Positions 1-9,109 of a DNA stretch of 64,000 nt are shown here, piece by piece. Position numbers and translations under genes: made by a program. The stretch comes from Labrys wisconsinensis. GTDB taxonomy: Bacteria; Pseudomonadota; Alphaproteobacteria; Rhizobiales; Labraceae. Below the pieces are notes generated by a model. The model was not told the origin of the DNA. It ran no database searches and worked only from the letters and a program-made list of their open reading frames with translations. Each line of letters opens with the position of its first letter. The stretch's first letter is position 1. Location: the NCBI RefSeq assembly GCF_030814995.1, contig NZ_JAUSVX010000030.1, forward strand, positions 1 to 64,000, given 5' to 3'.

Positions 1-117
1 CGCGCCCCCGCCCCCGCCCGCGCGCCCCCCCCCCCCCCCCCGCCGCCCCCCCCCGGCCCCCCCCCCCCCCCCCCCCCCCGGGGGGGGGGGGGGGGGGGGG
101 GGGGCCCCCCCCCCGCC
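1..117. other. C/G homopolymer tract, probable assembly artefact
   Basis: The first 117 bases consist almost entirely of C runs, with one G run of about 25 bases around 80-104, and contain hardly any A or T. Nothing coding can be read. It sits exactly where the large hydroxylase gene of the monooxygenase operon is expected, so it more likely marks a contig end of low-quality sequence than a biological repeat. Positions 118-161 return to normal composition and contain the leader of the first gene. Confidence 0.75.
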
Positions 118-161
118 ACGCCCCCCCTCAAGCCTTCCATCCGTTTCGGGGAGACCGCCTC

Positions 162-1199
162 ATGGGCGCGACCAATATCGTTCGCCTGCATCCGGTCGGC
201 GTCGAGTTCGAGGTCGAGGAGGACGAGACCGTCCTCAACGCGGCCTTCCGCCAGGGCATCGCCCTGCCGCACGGCTGCAAGGAGGGCCAATGCTCGGCCT
301 GCAAATGCGTGCTGACGGGCGGCGAGGTCGAGCTGAAGAAATATTCGACCTTCGCGCTCAACGAGATGGAGCGCAGCCAGGACCATATCCTGCTCTGCCG
401 CACGCTCGCCTATTCCGACCTCGACATCGAGCTTCTGAACTACGACGCGGACGTCCTGTCGAAGTCGATCCCGGTGAAGAGCTTCGCCGGCACGGTCACA
501 GGTGTTTCCGCGCTGACGCACGACATCCGGCGCCTGGACATCACGCTCGACCAACCCCTGAAATTCTGGGCGGGACAATATGTCGACATCACGCTCCCGG
601 GGCCAGAGGCGATTACGCGCTCGTTTTCCATGGCAAATACGCCGGGCGAAGGCCAAAACCTCGCCTTCATCATCAAGAAATACCCGAACGGACGCTTCTC
701 TTCCAAGCTCGACGGAGACCTCGCCGCCGGAACCAGGGTCGACGTCCGCGGACCCTATGGAACCTGCTTCCGGCGGGAAGACCGGACCGGAGCCATGATC
801 CTGGTCGGCGGCGGCTCGGGCATGTCGCCCCTCTGGTCGATCCTGCACGACCAGGTCGCCTCCGGCGAGGACCGTCCGGTCTATTTCTTCTACGGAGCCC
901 GGACGCAGGGCGACCTGTTCTATCTCGACCGCTTCGCCGGGATCGCCGCGGACAATCCGCGCTTCACCTTCGTGCCCGTCCTCTCCCATGCGGGGGAGGA
1001 CGCCACCTGGGACGGCGAGAAGGGCTTCGTCCACGAAGTGGTCGGCGCGCATCTGCGCCGGCTCGGCCTCGGCGAGGACGTGGACGTCTATGCCTGCGGG
1101 CCGGCGCCGATGATCGAGGCCCTGACGCCGGTCCTGCAGATGAACGACGTCGATACCGAACGGACCTTCTTCGACAAGTTCACGCCCGCCAGCCACTGA
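162..1199 (+). CDS. mimB: Propane/alkane monooxygenase reductase component
   Basis: This is the NADH reductase of a soluble di-iron monooxygenase, 345 residues. It passes electrons from NADH through FAD and a [2Fe-2S] centre to the hydroxylase in the cytoplasm. The N-terminal plant-type ferredoxin domain has Cys39, Cys44, Cys47 and Cys79. A ferredoxin-reductase FAD domain follows with the RSFSMAN flavin motif near residue 152, then an NAD domain with VGGGSGMSP near 215 and the CGP motif near 313. Order and similarity match mimB/prmB of propane monooxygenase clusters, where the large hydroxylase subunit gene precedes it; here that gene is lost in the homopolymer. A phenol or methane monooxygenase reductase would look similar, but the downstream genes favour the propane type. 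Confidence 0.9.
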   Translation: MGATNIVRLHPVGVEFEVEEDETVLNAAFRQGIALPHGCKEGQCSACKCVLTGGEVELKKYSTFALNEMERSQDHILLCRTLAYSDLDIELLNYDADVLSKSIPVKSFAGTVTGVSALTHDIRRLDITLDQPLKFWAGQYVDITLPGPEAITRSFSMANTPGEGQNLAFIIKKYPNGRFSSKLDGDLAAGTRVDVRGPYGTCFRREDRTGAMILVGGGSGMSPLWSILHDQVASGEDRPVYFFYGARTQGDLFYLDRFAGIAADNPRFTFVPVLSHAGEDATWDGEKGFVHEVVGAHLRRLGLGEDVDVYACGPAPMIEALTPVLQMNDVDTERTFFDKFTPASH

Positions 1200-1261
1200 G
1201 GCCGGCGCGCGGCGGGCCACGACCGCTTTCGAGTTTCTTAGCCAGCAATGGGAGGGTGACC

Positions 1262-2332
1262 ATGACTGCCGTACAAAGCAATCCCGTGAAATCGGGGGCC
1301 GCGGGATCTGCGATCTTCGCCGATTCCGACAGCCGCAGATATCGATATTTCGAGCCCAAGGCCCGGCGCGCCACGCATTACGAGGATGTCACGGTCGACG
1401 TGCAGCCCGATCCGGAGCGCTATCTCCTGCAGAACTGGATCATCGCGTTTCCCGACGGGAAAGGCGCCTACACCAAGGACGCCACCCAGGCCCTGAGCTC
1501 CAACTGGCACGCCTTCCGCGCGCCCGACCAGGAGTGGGAGCGCACGCACTACCAGCGCCAGTCGAAGATCGAGGCGATGGTGCAGGCGGTGATCGCCAAT
1601 GGCCGCAAATCCGGCGCGCCCAAGGCGTTCGACAAGGCCTGGGTCAAGATCCTGCAGAACCATCTCGGAGCCTGGAAGCACGCGGAATTCGGGCTGGGCA
1701 CGTCGTTGATGCAGGCGCAGCGCTACGGCTACACCCAGATGATCAACAACGCGACGCTGACCAACTCCTCCTACAAGCTCCGGCTGTCGCAGGACATCAC
1801 CCTCTACCTCGCCGAGATCGGCATGGACATCGCCGGCTTCGACGACGAGGCCGGCAAGCGCGCCTGGCTCGAGGACAAGGGCTGGCAGGGCACGCGGGAA
1901 GCGATCGAATCCATCATGGGCTCGACCGACTATCTCGAGCAGTATTTCGCCACCAACATCGTGTTCGAGCCGCTGGTCGGCGAGCTGTTCCGTTCGGGCT
2001 TCCTGATGCAGGCGGCGTCCTCGAACGGCGACTTCATCACCCCGCCGGTCATCTCGGCGGCCGAAGCCGACTATGAGCGCAACCTCGCCAACGCCATCGA
2101 CCTGTTCCACGTGCTGGCCAGCGACGCCGAGCACGCGGCGCACAACAAGGCGCTGTTCCAGGGCTGGGTGAACAAGCACGTCGCCCTTGCCGACAAGGCC
2201 GCAGCCGGGCTGCAGCCGATCTGGTCGCAACCCCATTCGAAACCGGTGCAGTACGCCGACGCCAGGACGCAGTCGGTCGAGCGCATCAAGAAGATTCTCG
2301 GCGAGCTCGGCCTCGACCTTCCCAAGGAGTGA
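1262..2332 (+). CDS. mimC: Propane monooxygenase hydroxylase small (beta) subunit
   Basis: The 356-residue product is the small subunit of the di-iron hydroxylase. It has the ferritin-like, mostly helical make-up of that family, but the catalytic iron ligands belong to the missing large subunit. Recognisable stretches are RRYRYFEPKARRATHYEDVT near residue 20, the WHAFRAPDQEW segment near 83, and LGTSLMQAQRYGYTQMINNA near 148. The ATG at 1262 follows a GGAGGGTGACC ribosome site and is preferred to in-frame readings further upstream, which would run through mimB. It lies 62 bases after mimB and 5 bases before mimD, so the three are one transcription unit. Confidence 0.88.
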   Translation: MTAVQSNPVKSGAAGSAIFADSDSRRYRYFEPKARRATHYEDVTVDVQPDPERYLLQNWIIAFPDGKGAYTKDATQALSSNWHAFRAPDQEWERTHYQRQSKIEAMVQAVIANGRKSGAPKAFDKAWVKILQNHLGAWKHAEFGLGTSLMQAQRYGYTQMINNATLTNSSYKLRLSQDITLYLAEIGMDIAGFDDEAGKRAWLEDKGWQGTREAIESIMGSTDYLEQYFATNIVFEPLVGELFRSGFLMQAASSNGDFITPPVISAAEADYERNLANAIDLFHVLASDAEHAAHNKALFQGWVNKHVALADKAAAGLQPIWSQPHSKPVQYADARTQSVERIKKILGELGLDLPKE

Positions 2333-2337
2333 AGACC

Positions 2338-2709
2338 ATGTCGGTTGCTTCCAGAACCTCGGAAAACCAGAACATCTTCCAGAAGATGGGCGATCTGGTC
2401 TTCAGCCAGACGATCTCCCACCAGTGCGGCGTCACCATGAACGATAGCGTCGAGGCGCGTGCCATCGCCGAGTTCATGGGAACGAAGCCCAAGGTGACGA
2501 TCACCTACCAGCCAGCCCTGATCCGCATCGACGGCGAAGGCAAGCTGATCTTCAAGATGGACGAGATCAGCGAGATCCTCGGCAAGGAGATGACGGCCGA
2601 GATCTTCGAGGTGAACACCTCGACCCATTACGGGCGCATGGTTCGCATCGACGACAACACGGTGACGCTGTTCGGCGACATGGACGAGATCCGCGAATAC
2701 ATCGAGTGA
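2338..2709 (+). CDS. mimD: Monooxygenase coupling/effector protein
   Basis: This 123-residue cofactor-less protein belongs to the MmoB/DmpM family. It binds the hydroxylase and couples electron transfer and O2 activation to substrate oxidation. The family pattern is visible in SNECG-like SHQCGVTMNDSVEARAIAEF near residue 30 and in the VTITYQPALIRIDGEGKL strand region. The ATG at 2338 is chosen over a GTG at 2329 because it leaves the mimC stop intact and gives the usual family length. It is followed by a strong hairpin with a T run (2731-2764), which probably reduces transcription into the accessory genes. Confidence 0.88.
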   Translation: MSVASRTSENQNIFQKMGDLVFSQTISHQCGVTMNDSVEARAIAEFMGTKPKVTITYQPALIRIDGEGKLIFKMDEISEILGKEMTAEIFEVNTSTHYGRMVRIDDNTVTLFGDMDEIREYIE

Positions 2710-2730
2710 TCCGGGAGGATCCCCCGGATC

Positions 2731-2764
2731 GGGGGAGCGGCGAGCGCGCCTGGCTCCCCCTTTT
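2731..2764 (+). terminator. Terminator/attenuator hairpin after mimD
   Basis: GGGGGAGC (2731-2738) pairs with GCTCCCCC (2753-2760) around a 14-base loop and is followed directly by TTTT. It lies between mimD and the amidohydrolase gene. Because the next genes belong to the same conserved cluster, partial termination that lowers accessory-gene expression relative to the enzyme subunits is more likely than a full stop. Confidence 0.65.
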
Positions 2765-2819
2765 CCTGCAATTGCCGGCTCCGCGCGCCGTTGGCGCCGC
2801 GACATCCTTGGAGAGCACC

Positions 2820-3842
2820 ATGTTCAAGACCCCCACGGGCGAAGAGGTCTTCGTCGTCGACGGCCACACCCATTTCTGGGACGGCAGCCCGGAGAACCAG
2901 CGCAACATCCACGGCAAGCAGTTCATCGAATGCTTCTACGCCTACCACACGGCGCTGAGCCCGAAGGACAAGCTCTGGCCGCTCGACAAGTTCAGCAAGT
3001 ACAGCGCCGAGCAGATGTATCACGACCTGTTCGTCGACGGCCCCGACGACATGGCGGTGGTGCAGTCGACCTACCTGACGGAGTTCTACAAGAACGGCTT
3101 CAACACCATCGACCGCAACGCCGAGATCGCCAGGAAGTACAAGGACCGCTTCATCGTCAACGGCGCCTTCGATCCGCGCGACGGCGAGCGGGCGCTGGAA
3201 TACATCCACTACATGAAGGAGACCTTCGGCATCAAAGGGGTCAAGCTCTACACCGCGGAATGGAAGGGCGAGTCGCGCGGCTGGAAGCTGACCGATCCCA
3301 ATGCCTATCGCTGCTTCGAGCTGTGCCAGAAGCTCGGCATCACCAACATCCATGTCCACAAGGGCCCGACCATCATCCCGCTCGACAAGGACGCCTTCGA
3401 TGTCCACGACGTCGACCACGCGGCCACGGATTTCCAGGGCCTGAACTTCATCATCGAGCATTGCGGCCTGCCGCGCCTCGACGATTTCTGCTGGATCGCG
3501 GTCCAGGAGACCAATGTCTATGGCGGCCTCGCCGTGGCGCTGCCCTTCATCCACAGCCGCCCGCGCTACTTCGCCGAGGTGATCAGCGAGCTCCTGTTCT
3601 GGGTGGGCGAGGACAAGATCCTGTTCGGCAGCGACTACGCCATCTGGACGCCGCGCTGGCTGGTCGAGAAGTTCTGGAATTTCGAGCTGCCCGAGGACGT
3701 GAAGCAGGAGCACGGCGTCGACCTGACGCCCCAGGCCAAGCGCAAGATTCTCGGCCTCAACGCGGCCCGGCTCTACGGCGTCGACGTCGAGGCGCAGAAG
3801 GCCAAGCTGAAGGCCGAGGCCCTCGCCGTGGCGGCGGAGTGA
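2820..3842 (+). CDS. Amidohydrolase-2 family protein of the propane monooxygenase cluster
   Basis: This 340-residue TIM-barrel metal-dependent hydrolase carries the metal-binding HTH (His16, His18) in VVDGHTHFWDG, a later histidine in IIEHCGLPRLDD and the C-terminal aspartate in LFGSDYAIWTPRW. A family member regularly sits directly after the four structural genes in propane monooxygenase clusters, but its substrate is not established from sequence. A role in maturation or in handling a by-product is inference. The start at 2820 follows GGAGAGCACC and begins MFKTPTGEEV. The gene ends 5 bases before the DUF59 gene. Confidence 0.82.
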   Translation: MFKTPTGEEVFVVDGHTHFWDGSPENQRNIHGKQFIECFYAYHTALSPKDKLWPLDKFSKYSAEQMYHDLFVDGPDDMAVVQSTYLTEFYKNGFNTIDRNAEIARKYKDRFIVNGAFDPRDGERALEYIHYMKETFGIKGVKLYTAEWKGESRGWKLTDPNAYRCFELCQKLGITNIHVHKGPTIIPLDKDAFDVHDVDHAATDFQGLNFIIEHCGLPRLDDFCWIAVQETNVYGGLAVALPFIHSRPRYFAEVISELLFWVGEDKILFGSDYAIWTPRWLVEKFWNFELPEDVKQEHGVDLTPQAKRKILGLNAARLYGVDVEAQKAKLKAEALAVAAE

Positions 3843-3847
3843 CGGCG

Positions 3848-4645
3848 ATGGGGCGTGCATGGGAGGAGCGCAGGGTCACCGAGGTCCGGCAATGCCTGGC
3901 CTCGGTGACCGATCCGGAGCTGGACGAGCCGGTCACCGATCTCGGCTTCGTCGAGGAGGTCACCGTCGATGCTCGCGGCGGCGTCGACATCACCTTCCGC
4001 CTGCCGACCTATTGGTGCTCGGCCAATTTCGCCTTCCTGATGGCGGACGACATGCGCCGGGCCGTCTCGGCGCTGCCCTGGGTCGAGGCGGTGCGGCCGC
4101 AGCTCCAGGACCATATGGCGGCGGAAGAGATCAACCGCGGCGTGCGGCTGGGGCTGTCGTTCGGCCAGGCCTTCACCGCCTTCGCCTCGGGCGATTCCCT
4201 CGGCGAGATCCGCGAGAAATTCCGGCGCAAGGCCTTCGAGCGCCGACAGGAGGCGGTGATCCAGGCCCTGCGCGCGGCCGGCCTCGACAACGGGGCGATC
4301 TGCGCGATGACGCTCGCGACCTTCGACGCAGCCGACCTCGGTGCCGGCGAAGGCGCACGGCAGAAGCCGCGCTATCGCGAGGCCCTGATCGAGCGGGGCC
4401 TCGCGGCGGGGCCGCACGACCGGGCCTTCGTCACCTTCAGCGGGCGCGGCATCGAGGCGCACGAGCTCGGCGCCTATCTGCAGCGCCTGCGGGCGGTGCG
4501 CATCAACATGGAGTTCAACACGGCGCTGTGCCGCGGGCTCCTGGGCTCGCGCTACCAGGACGGCGCCGAGGTCGGCGGCTGCGGTCACGGCTGCGGCGGA
4601 GCCTGTCCGAAGCCGGCCGCCGCCGTGCCGCAGGCGGTCGCCTGA
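3848..4645 (+). CDS. DUF59/MIP18-type metal-sulfur assembly protein with Cys-rich tail
   Basis: Residues about 10-95 resemble the DUF59 (MIP18/PaaD) fold used by iron-sulfur cluster targeting factors: VRQCLASVTDPELDEPVTDL followed by a conserved-type Cys in PTYWCSANFAFL. The remaining ~170 residues are not recognised. The last 20 residues contain GGCGHGCGGACPKP, three cysteines and a histidine that could bind metal. The protein has 265 residues, longer than plain DUF59 proteins. Genes of this type are known companions of mimABCD. A role in assembling the di-iron centre or the reductase [2Fe-2S] cluster is plausible but inferred. It is translationally close to the amidohydrolase gene (5-base gap). 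Confidence 0.78.
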   Translation: MGRAWEERRVTEVRQCLASVTDPELDEPVTDLGFVEEVTVDARGGVDITFRLPTYWCSANFAFLMADDMRRAVSALPWVEAVRPQLQDHMAAEEINRGVRLGLSFGQAFTAFASGDSLGEIREKFRRKAFERRQEAVIQALRAAGLDNGAICAMTLATFDAADLGAGEGARQKPRYREALIERGLAAGPHDRAFVTFSGRGIEAHELGAYLQRLRAVRINMEFNTALCRGLLGSRYQDGAEVGGCGHGCGGACPKPAAAVPQAVA

Positions 4646-4735
4646 GCAGCCGGAGCGCGGCGTCGCCATGCCGGGACGGCGGCGCGGCAAAGCGGCGTAC
4701 CGTCCCCAAATCGAGAAGTCTGGGAGTGAAGGGCC

Positions 4736-6367
4736 ATGCCGAAGGTGCTTTTACACGATATCGACGCGCGCCGGGCGCTCGCCCGCGGCGTCCAGAAACT
4801 GGCGGCGGCCGTGGAGCCGACGCTCGGTCCCAAGGGCATGAACGCCATGATCGACCGGCCGGTCGGCACGCCGATCGTGTCGCGCGACGGCGTCACCATC
4901 GCCTCGGAGATCGAGCTGTCCGACCGTTTCGAGAACATGGGCGCCCAGGTGGTGCGCGAGGTCTCGATGCAGACCAACGAGGTCGCCGGCGACGGCACCA
5001 CCACCGCCATGGTGCTCGCCAACGGCCTGATCCAGGGCGGGGTCGCGGCGCTGGAGCGGGGCGCCAAGGCGGTGGACCTGTGCAAGGGCATCGACCAGGC
5101 GGTCGAGCTGGTGGTGGAGACGCTGAAGCGCTCGGCGACGGCCGCGTCCGACCGCAGGACGCTGCAGGCGGTCGCCACCATCGCCGCCACCGATCCTCAT
5201 CTCGGCGGCCTCGTCGCCGAGGCGGTGGAGCGCGTCGGCAAGGACGGCATCATCAGCTCCGACTACGGCCTCACCACCGCCACCACGCTGGAAGTGGTGG
5301 AAGGCATGGCCTTCGACCGCGGCTACATCTCGCACCACATGGTGACCGACGTCGAAAGGATGGAGGTGGTGCTCGACGAGCCCCTGATCCTGCTGACCGA
5401 TCTCAAGATCAAGGCGCCGGGCGAGCTTGCCGCCATCCGCGCCGCGGTGGCGAAGGCGGGCCGGCCCCTGGTGATCGTCGCCGAGGAGGTCTCGCCCGAC
5501 GTGGTGGTGACGCTGCTCGGAGACGGCAATCGCGGCAAGGTTCTGGTGGTGCATCCGCCGGATTACGGCCATTGGCGTAGGGCGATGATGGACGACCTCG
5601 CCATCATCACCGGCGGCCGGGTCGTCGCCCGCGATCTCGGCGGCCGCCTGGAGGAGGCGGCGCTGGCCGACCTCGGCACCGCCCGTCAGGTGCGGGCCAG
5701 CGCCCACGAGACCGTGGTGATCCGCGGCGGCGGCGACGAGACGGCCATCGCCGCCCGGCGCCAGCAGGTGGCCCGGCAATACGAGCTGGCGCCGCCGAAC
5801 GTCGAGCAGGACAAGCTGCGGGAACGGCTGGCCAAGCTCTCCGGCGGAACCGCGGTGATCCTGGCCGGCGGCGTGACGCCGGTCGAGCAGAAACGGACGA
5901 TCCAGCTGATCGACGACGCCGTCAGCGCCACGCGCGCTGCGGCCGCGGAGGGCATCGTGCCGGGCGGTGGCACCGCCCTGGCCCAGTGCGCTCCCGTGGT
6001 GACGCGGGTGTTGGGCAACATCAACGGCGACTTCGGCGAGGGCATCCGCCTGGTGCGGGAGACCCTGTCCCGCCCGGCCGCCTCCATCGCCCGCAATGCC
6101 GGCCACGATGCCGAGACCATCGTCGCCGACCTCCTGAACGCGCCCGCCGGTACCGGCTTCGACGCGGCCAGGGGCGCCTTCACCGACATGGTCGCCGCCG
6201 GCATCGTCGATCCCGTCCGCGTCACCTGCGCGGCGCTGCGCAACGCCGCCTCCGTGGCGACGCTGGTGCTGACCACCAGCACGCTGGTGGCGGACGTCTC
6301 GGCCTATGTCGATCCCACCGCCGGCCCGGCGCGCGGCGGCGGGGCGGAGGCGCTGGGGCGGGCGTGA
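4736..6367 (+). CDS. mimG: GroEL-like chaperonin of the monooxygenase cluster
   Basis: The 543-residue group I chaperonin has LGPKGMNAMID near residue 32, the ATPase GDGTTT motif at about 85-90 and GIVPGGGTAL near 405. It lacks the Gly-Gly-Met repeat tail typical of housekeeping GroEL, and no groES is nearby. Dedicated chaperonins (MimG) are needed for productive folding of the large hydroxylase subunit in mycobacterial propane monooxygenase. The same role is inferred here from position and divergence. The start at 4736 is preceded by GGGAGTGAAGG. A housekeeping groESL pair is presumably elsewhere in the genome. Confidence 0.9.
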   Translation: MPKVLLHDIDARRALARGVQKLAAAVEPTLGPKGMNAMIDRPVGTPIVSRDGVTIASEIELSDRFENMGAQVVREVSMQTNEVAGDGTTTAMVLANGLIQGGVAALERGAKAVDLCKGIDQAVELVVETLKRSATAASDRRTLQAVATIAATDPHLGGLVAEAVERVGKDGIISSDYGLTTATTLEVVEGMAFDRGYISHHMVTDVERMEVVLDEPLILLTDLKIKAPGELAAIRAAVAKAGRPLVIVAEEVSPDVVVTLLGDGNRGKVLVVHPPDYGHWRRAMMDDLAIITGGRVVARDLGGRLEEAALADLGTARQVRASAHETVVIRGGGDETAIAARRQQVARQYELAPPNVEQDKLRERLAKLSGGTAVILAGGVTPVEQKRTIQLIDDAVSATRAAAAEGIVPGGGTALAQCAPVVTRVLGNINGDFGEGIRLVRETLSRPAASIARNAGHDAETIVADLLNAPAGTGFDAARGAFTDMVAAGIVDPVRVTCAALRNAASVATLVLTTSTLVADVSAYVDPTAGPARGGGAEALGRA

Positions 6368-6391
6368 CGCGCCGGAGGACGAGGCGCAGGG

Positions 6392-6420
6392 GTGACCGTG
6401 CGCCTTGGAGCCGGTACAAT
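6392..6420 (+). promoter_or_regulatory. Candidate sigma-70 promoter before the 6489 gene
   Basis: GTGACC (6392-6397) and TACAAT (6415-6420) are separated by 17 bases, in the 121-base gap between mimG and the next gene. This would let the 6489 gene and mimR be transcribed independently of the operon that mimR presumably activates. It is a pattern match only. Confidence 0.35.
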
Positions 6421-6488
6421 CGGGGTGATCCGGCCCGGTCAGAGGCCGGACGGCATCCCGGGGCATGACCACGGGATCGGGAGGGAAC

Positions 6489-6977
6489 ATGGTCCATATC
6501 ATCTCCAAGCGCGACGGGCCGCGGCGCGAGGACGTCGCCGCGAGGCGGTTCATCCAGAGCAACCGGGCGACGATCGAGGGCCTGGCCGACCGGCTGACGG
6601 GCGGGCGCTGGCGCGAGATGCGCAAGCCGCCCGCCCCGCCGCAGCCCGAGGCCTCCGGCAGGCTCTGGTTCACGCCGCCTGCCGCGCCGCAGCCGGCCCG
6701 GCCCTATCTGCGGATCAGCCCCAACGGCCGGGTCGTGGTCATGGATCTGGCATCGGGGCGCCAGCTGCAGTTTCTCGGCCAGATCGGCGGCGGACGCGAG
6801 CGTCGCTTCGTCCTGGCGCTTCGAGAGCACGGATTCTTCGATCCCCTCGACGAGGATCTGCGCGCCGCGCTCGCCGACCTGGACGGGATGGCCTTGCCGG
6901 ACGAGGCGGCCGAGGACCGTTTGAAGGAGAGCCTGTCGGCGCGTCTGGGCCTCGAGGCGCCGGGGAACCCGGCCTGA
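6489..6977 (+). CDS. Hypothetical protein between mimG and mimR
   Basis: This 162-residue protein has no family I recognise. The N-terminal 45 residues are basic and probably helical (IISKRDGPRREDVAARRFIQ). A Pro/Ala-rich linker follows, then a compact segment PYLRISPNGRVVVMDLASGR that reads like two beta strands, and an acidic helical C-terminus rich in Asp and Glu. It has no signal peptide or membrane span. The ATG at 6489 has GGAGGG at the right distance; an ATG 24 bases earlier lacks one. Its position between chaperonin and regulator suggests an accessory or sensory role in the monooxygenase system. Confidence 0.72.
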   Translation: MVHIISKRDGPRREDVAARRFIQSNRATIEGLADRLTGGRWREMRKPPAPPQPEASGRLWFTPPAAPQPARPYLRISPNGRVVVMDLASGRQLQFLGQIGGGRERRFVLALREHGFFDPLDEDLRAALADLDGMALPDEAAEDRLKESLSARLGLEAPGNPA

Positions 6978-7029
6978 GGCGTGCCGGCGTGCGAGCGCCG
7001 GCCTGCGCCTCCCACGGAATGGTGCTTCG

Positions 7030-9105
7030 ATGCAGATGGAAACTCCCATGGCCAAGCTGCCGTTTCCGCTGGACCGCCTTGCTCCGCTGGACACATCCGC
7101 CGGCTCGGCCGACGAAGAAGCCGGGCCCGAGGCCGGGCAGGGCAGCTCCTACGACGAGGGGGAAACCACCCGGGCCTGGGAATCCTTCCTGACGGTCGGG
7201 GGCGGGGCGGCGGCGAACACGCTGGTGCGCGGCGTGATCGAACGGTCGTGGCAGCGCAGCATGCAGTCGGGGGTCGACGCCCGCTGCCACGGCAGCTCCA
7301 TCATCGCCTCGCCCGACGACCTCTACGAGCTGCGCCTCAAGAACGAAGACCTGCTGCAATCGACGGCGCAGACGTTTCGCCGTGTCGCCGAAGTGCTGGG
7401 CGATGCCGCGACCATGGTGGTGATCACCGATGCCAACGGCGTCGTGCTCGATGTCGGCGGTGACCAGAGGACCGTCGATGCCGGGCACGACATCCGCCTC
7501 GAGGTCGGCGCCGCCTGGGGCGAGACGGTCACCGGCACCAACGGCATCGGCACCGCCCTCGTCACCGGCCAGCCGATCCACGTCCATGCCGCCGAGCATT
7601 TTTCCGAGGGCATCAAGGCGTGGACCTGCGTCGGGGCGCCGATCCGCAGCCCGATGGACGGCAGCATCATCGGCATCATCGATTTTTCCGGGCCCCAGGC
7701 GATCTTCCATCGCCACAACGTCGCCCTGGCGGTGATCGCGGCCAACCATATCGAGCTGGCGCTGTCCGAGAAGATCCGGATCGAGCGGATGCATCTGCTC
7801 GAGGCCGGCATCGCCCGGATGCCGCGAACCGGCATCACCGACGGGGTGGTGATCCTCGATCGCTTCGGCCGGGTCGTCCACCACAACGACATGGCGTCGC
7901 TGCGCTGGCGCGGCATGGCGAAGACGGATCTGAGCATCGGCGCCAAGCTCCTGGAAATGAGCGGGCATCGTCCTCTCGAGGATCTGGCCGAGACCCTGCC
8001 CGAGGCGCTGCGCGGGCTCAGCATCGAGCCGCTCGTCGTCGACGGCGTGACGAAGGGGGCGATGCTGGTGCTTGCGCCAAAGCCGAGGCCGGCGGCGCCC
8101 GCGGTCCAGCTCACACCGGCCGGACGCGTCGCCATCGAAGCGGCGAAGGCGGAGATCGTCGGCAACAGCCCGGCCCTCTGCCAGGCGCTGGAGCGGATCG
8201 AGCGGGCCGCGCAGGGCCGGACCGCGATCCTGCTCGAAGGCGAGACCGGCGTCGGCAAGGAGCTCTTCGCCCGGCTCGTCCATGCCGCGAGCCAGCAGAC
8301 GGGCAGGGAGCCCTTCGTCACCTTCAATTGCGGCGCCGTTTCCAAGGAGCTCCTGGGCGGCGAATTGTTCGGTCATGCTCCCGGCGCCTTCACGGGCGCG
8401 ACCCGGGAGGGGCGTCCCGGCCGGTTCGAGGTCGCGCATGGCGGCGTGCTCAGCCTGGACGAGATCGGCGAAATGCCGCTGGACCTGCAGCCCTATCTCC
8501 TGCGCGTGCTGGAGGAGCGCTCGGTCTACCGGCTCGGCGACAGCCGGCCGCGTCCGGTCGACGTTCGCCTGGTGGCGTCGACCAACCGCAGCCTCAAGCA
8601 GGAGGTGGCGGAGGGGCGTTTCCGCAAGGACCTCTATTTCCGGATCAGCGCCGTCAAGATCACCATCCCGCCGCTGCGCGATCGCGAGGGCGATGTCGCG
8701 GTCCTGATCGAGCACTTCAACCGGCACTTCTCGGCGACCTATGGCCGCCCGCCGCTCGGGTTCGATGCGGAAGCCCTCGCGCTGCTGCTGCGCTACGACT
8801 GGCCCGGCAATGTCCGCGAGCTGCGCAACCTCATGGAAAACCTCGTGCTGATGTCGTCCAGCGGCTGCGTCGGGCTCGACGACTTCCCGGAGGACTTCCT
8901 GGAGGCGCTGCTGGCGGGCTCGCGCCTGCCGGCCGAAGCGCCTGCGGAGGCCGGCGAGATCGCGCGGCTCGACGAGGCCGAGCGGAAAATCATCGAGAAG
9001 GCCGTCGCCGCCGCGGGCGGCAACATCTCGGTGGCGGCCGACAAGCTCGGCGTTTCGCGCAGCACGCTCTATCGCAAGATGCATCAGTACCGGTCGCAGG
9101 GGTAG
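7030..9105 (+). CDS. mimR: Sigma-54-dependent activator of the monooxygenase operon (AcoR/MimR type)
   Basis: This 691-residue enhancer-binding protein has an N-terminal GAF-type sensory region (about 90-260, [23 protein letters not shown]). A second sensory-like segment follows, then the AAA+ domain with Walker A GETGVGKE near 402 and the sigma-54 contact motif GAFTGA near 452. A C-terminal Fis-type helix-turn-helix ends in [13 protein letters not shown]. The intact GAFTGA predicts genuine sigma-54 activation, so a -24/-12 promoter is expected upstream of mimA, outside the window. The GAF domain probably binds substrate or an oxidation product. Whether the start is the ATG at 7030 or at 7048 (MAKLPF) is undecided. 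Confidence 0.85.
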   Translation: MQMETPMAKLPFPLDRLAPLDTSAGSADEEAGPEAGQGSSYDEGETTRAWESFLTVGGGAAANTLVRGVIERSWQRSMQSGVDARCHGSSIIASPDDLYELRLKNEDLLQSTAQTFRRVAEVLGDAATMVVITDANGVVLDVGGDQRTVDAGHDIRLEVGAAWGETVTGTNGIGTALVTGQPIHVHAAEHFSEGIKAWTCVGAPIRSPMDGSIIGIIDFSGPQAIFHRHNVALAVIAANHIELALSEKIRIERMHLLEAGIARMPRTGITDGVVILDRFGRVVHHNDMASLRWRGMAKTDLSIGAKLLEMSGHRPLEDLAETLPEALRGLSIEPLVVDGVTKGAMLVLAPKPRPAAPAVQLTPAGRVAIEAAKAEIVGNSPALCQALERIERAAQGRTAILLEGETGVGKELFARLVHAASQQTGREPFVTFNCGAVSKELLGGELFGHAPGAFTGATREGRPGRFEVAHGGVLSLDEIGEMPLDLQPYLLRVLEERSVYRLGDSRPRPVDVRLVASTNRSLKQEVAEGRFRKDLYFRISAVKITIPPLRDREGDVAVLIEHFNRHFSATYGRPPLGFDAEALALLLRYDWPGNVRELRNLMENLVLMSSSGCVGLDDFPEDFLEALLAGSRLPAEAPAEAGEIARLDEAERKIIEKAVAAAGGNISVAADKLGVSRSTLYRKMHQYRSQG

Positions 9106-9109
9106 GGCG

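Noticed and set aside
1..117. Homopolymer tract considered as a replication origin, telomere-like end or repeat element
   Set aside because: No periodicity, no AT-rich unwinding region, no protein-binding repeats; assembly artefact is simpler.
290..2332. Apparent fusion of an out-of-frame mimB segment to mimC
   Set aside because: The first ~320 codons are a wrong-frame reading of the reductase gene; mimC starts at 1262 with its own ribosome site.
4736..6367. Housekeeping groEL
   Set aside because: No groES, no GGM tail, divergent sequence, and a position inside the monooxygenase cluster; a dedicated MimG fits better.
4751..6673. 640-codon open frame opposite the chaperonin gene
   Set aside because: Shadow of mimG; His/Gly/Arg-rich product with no domain.
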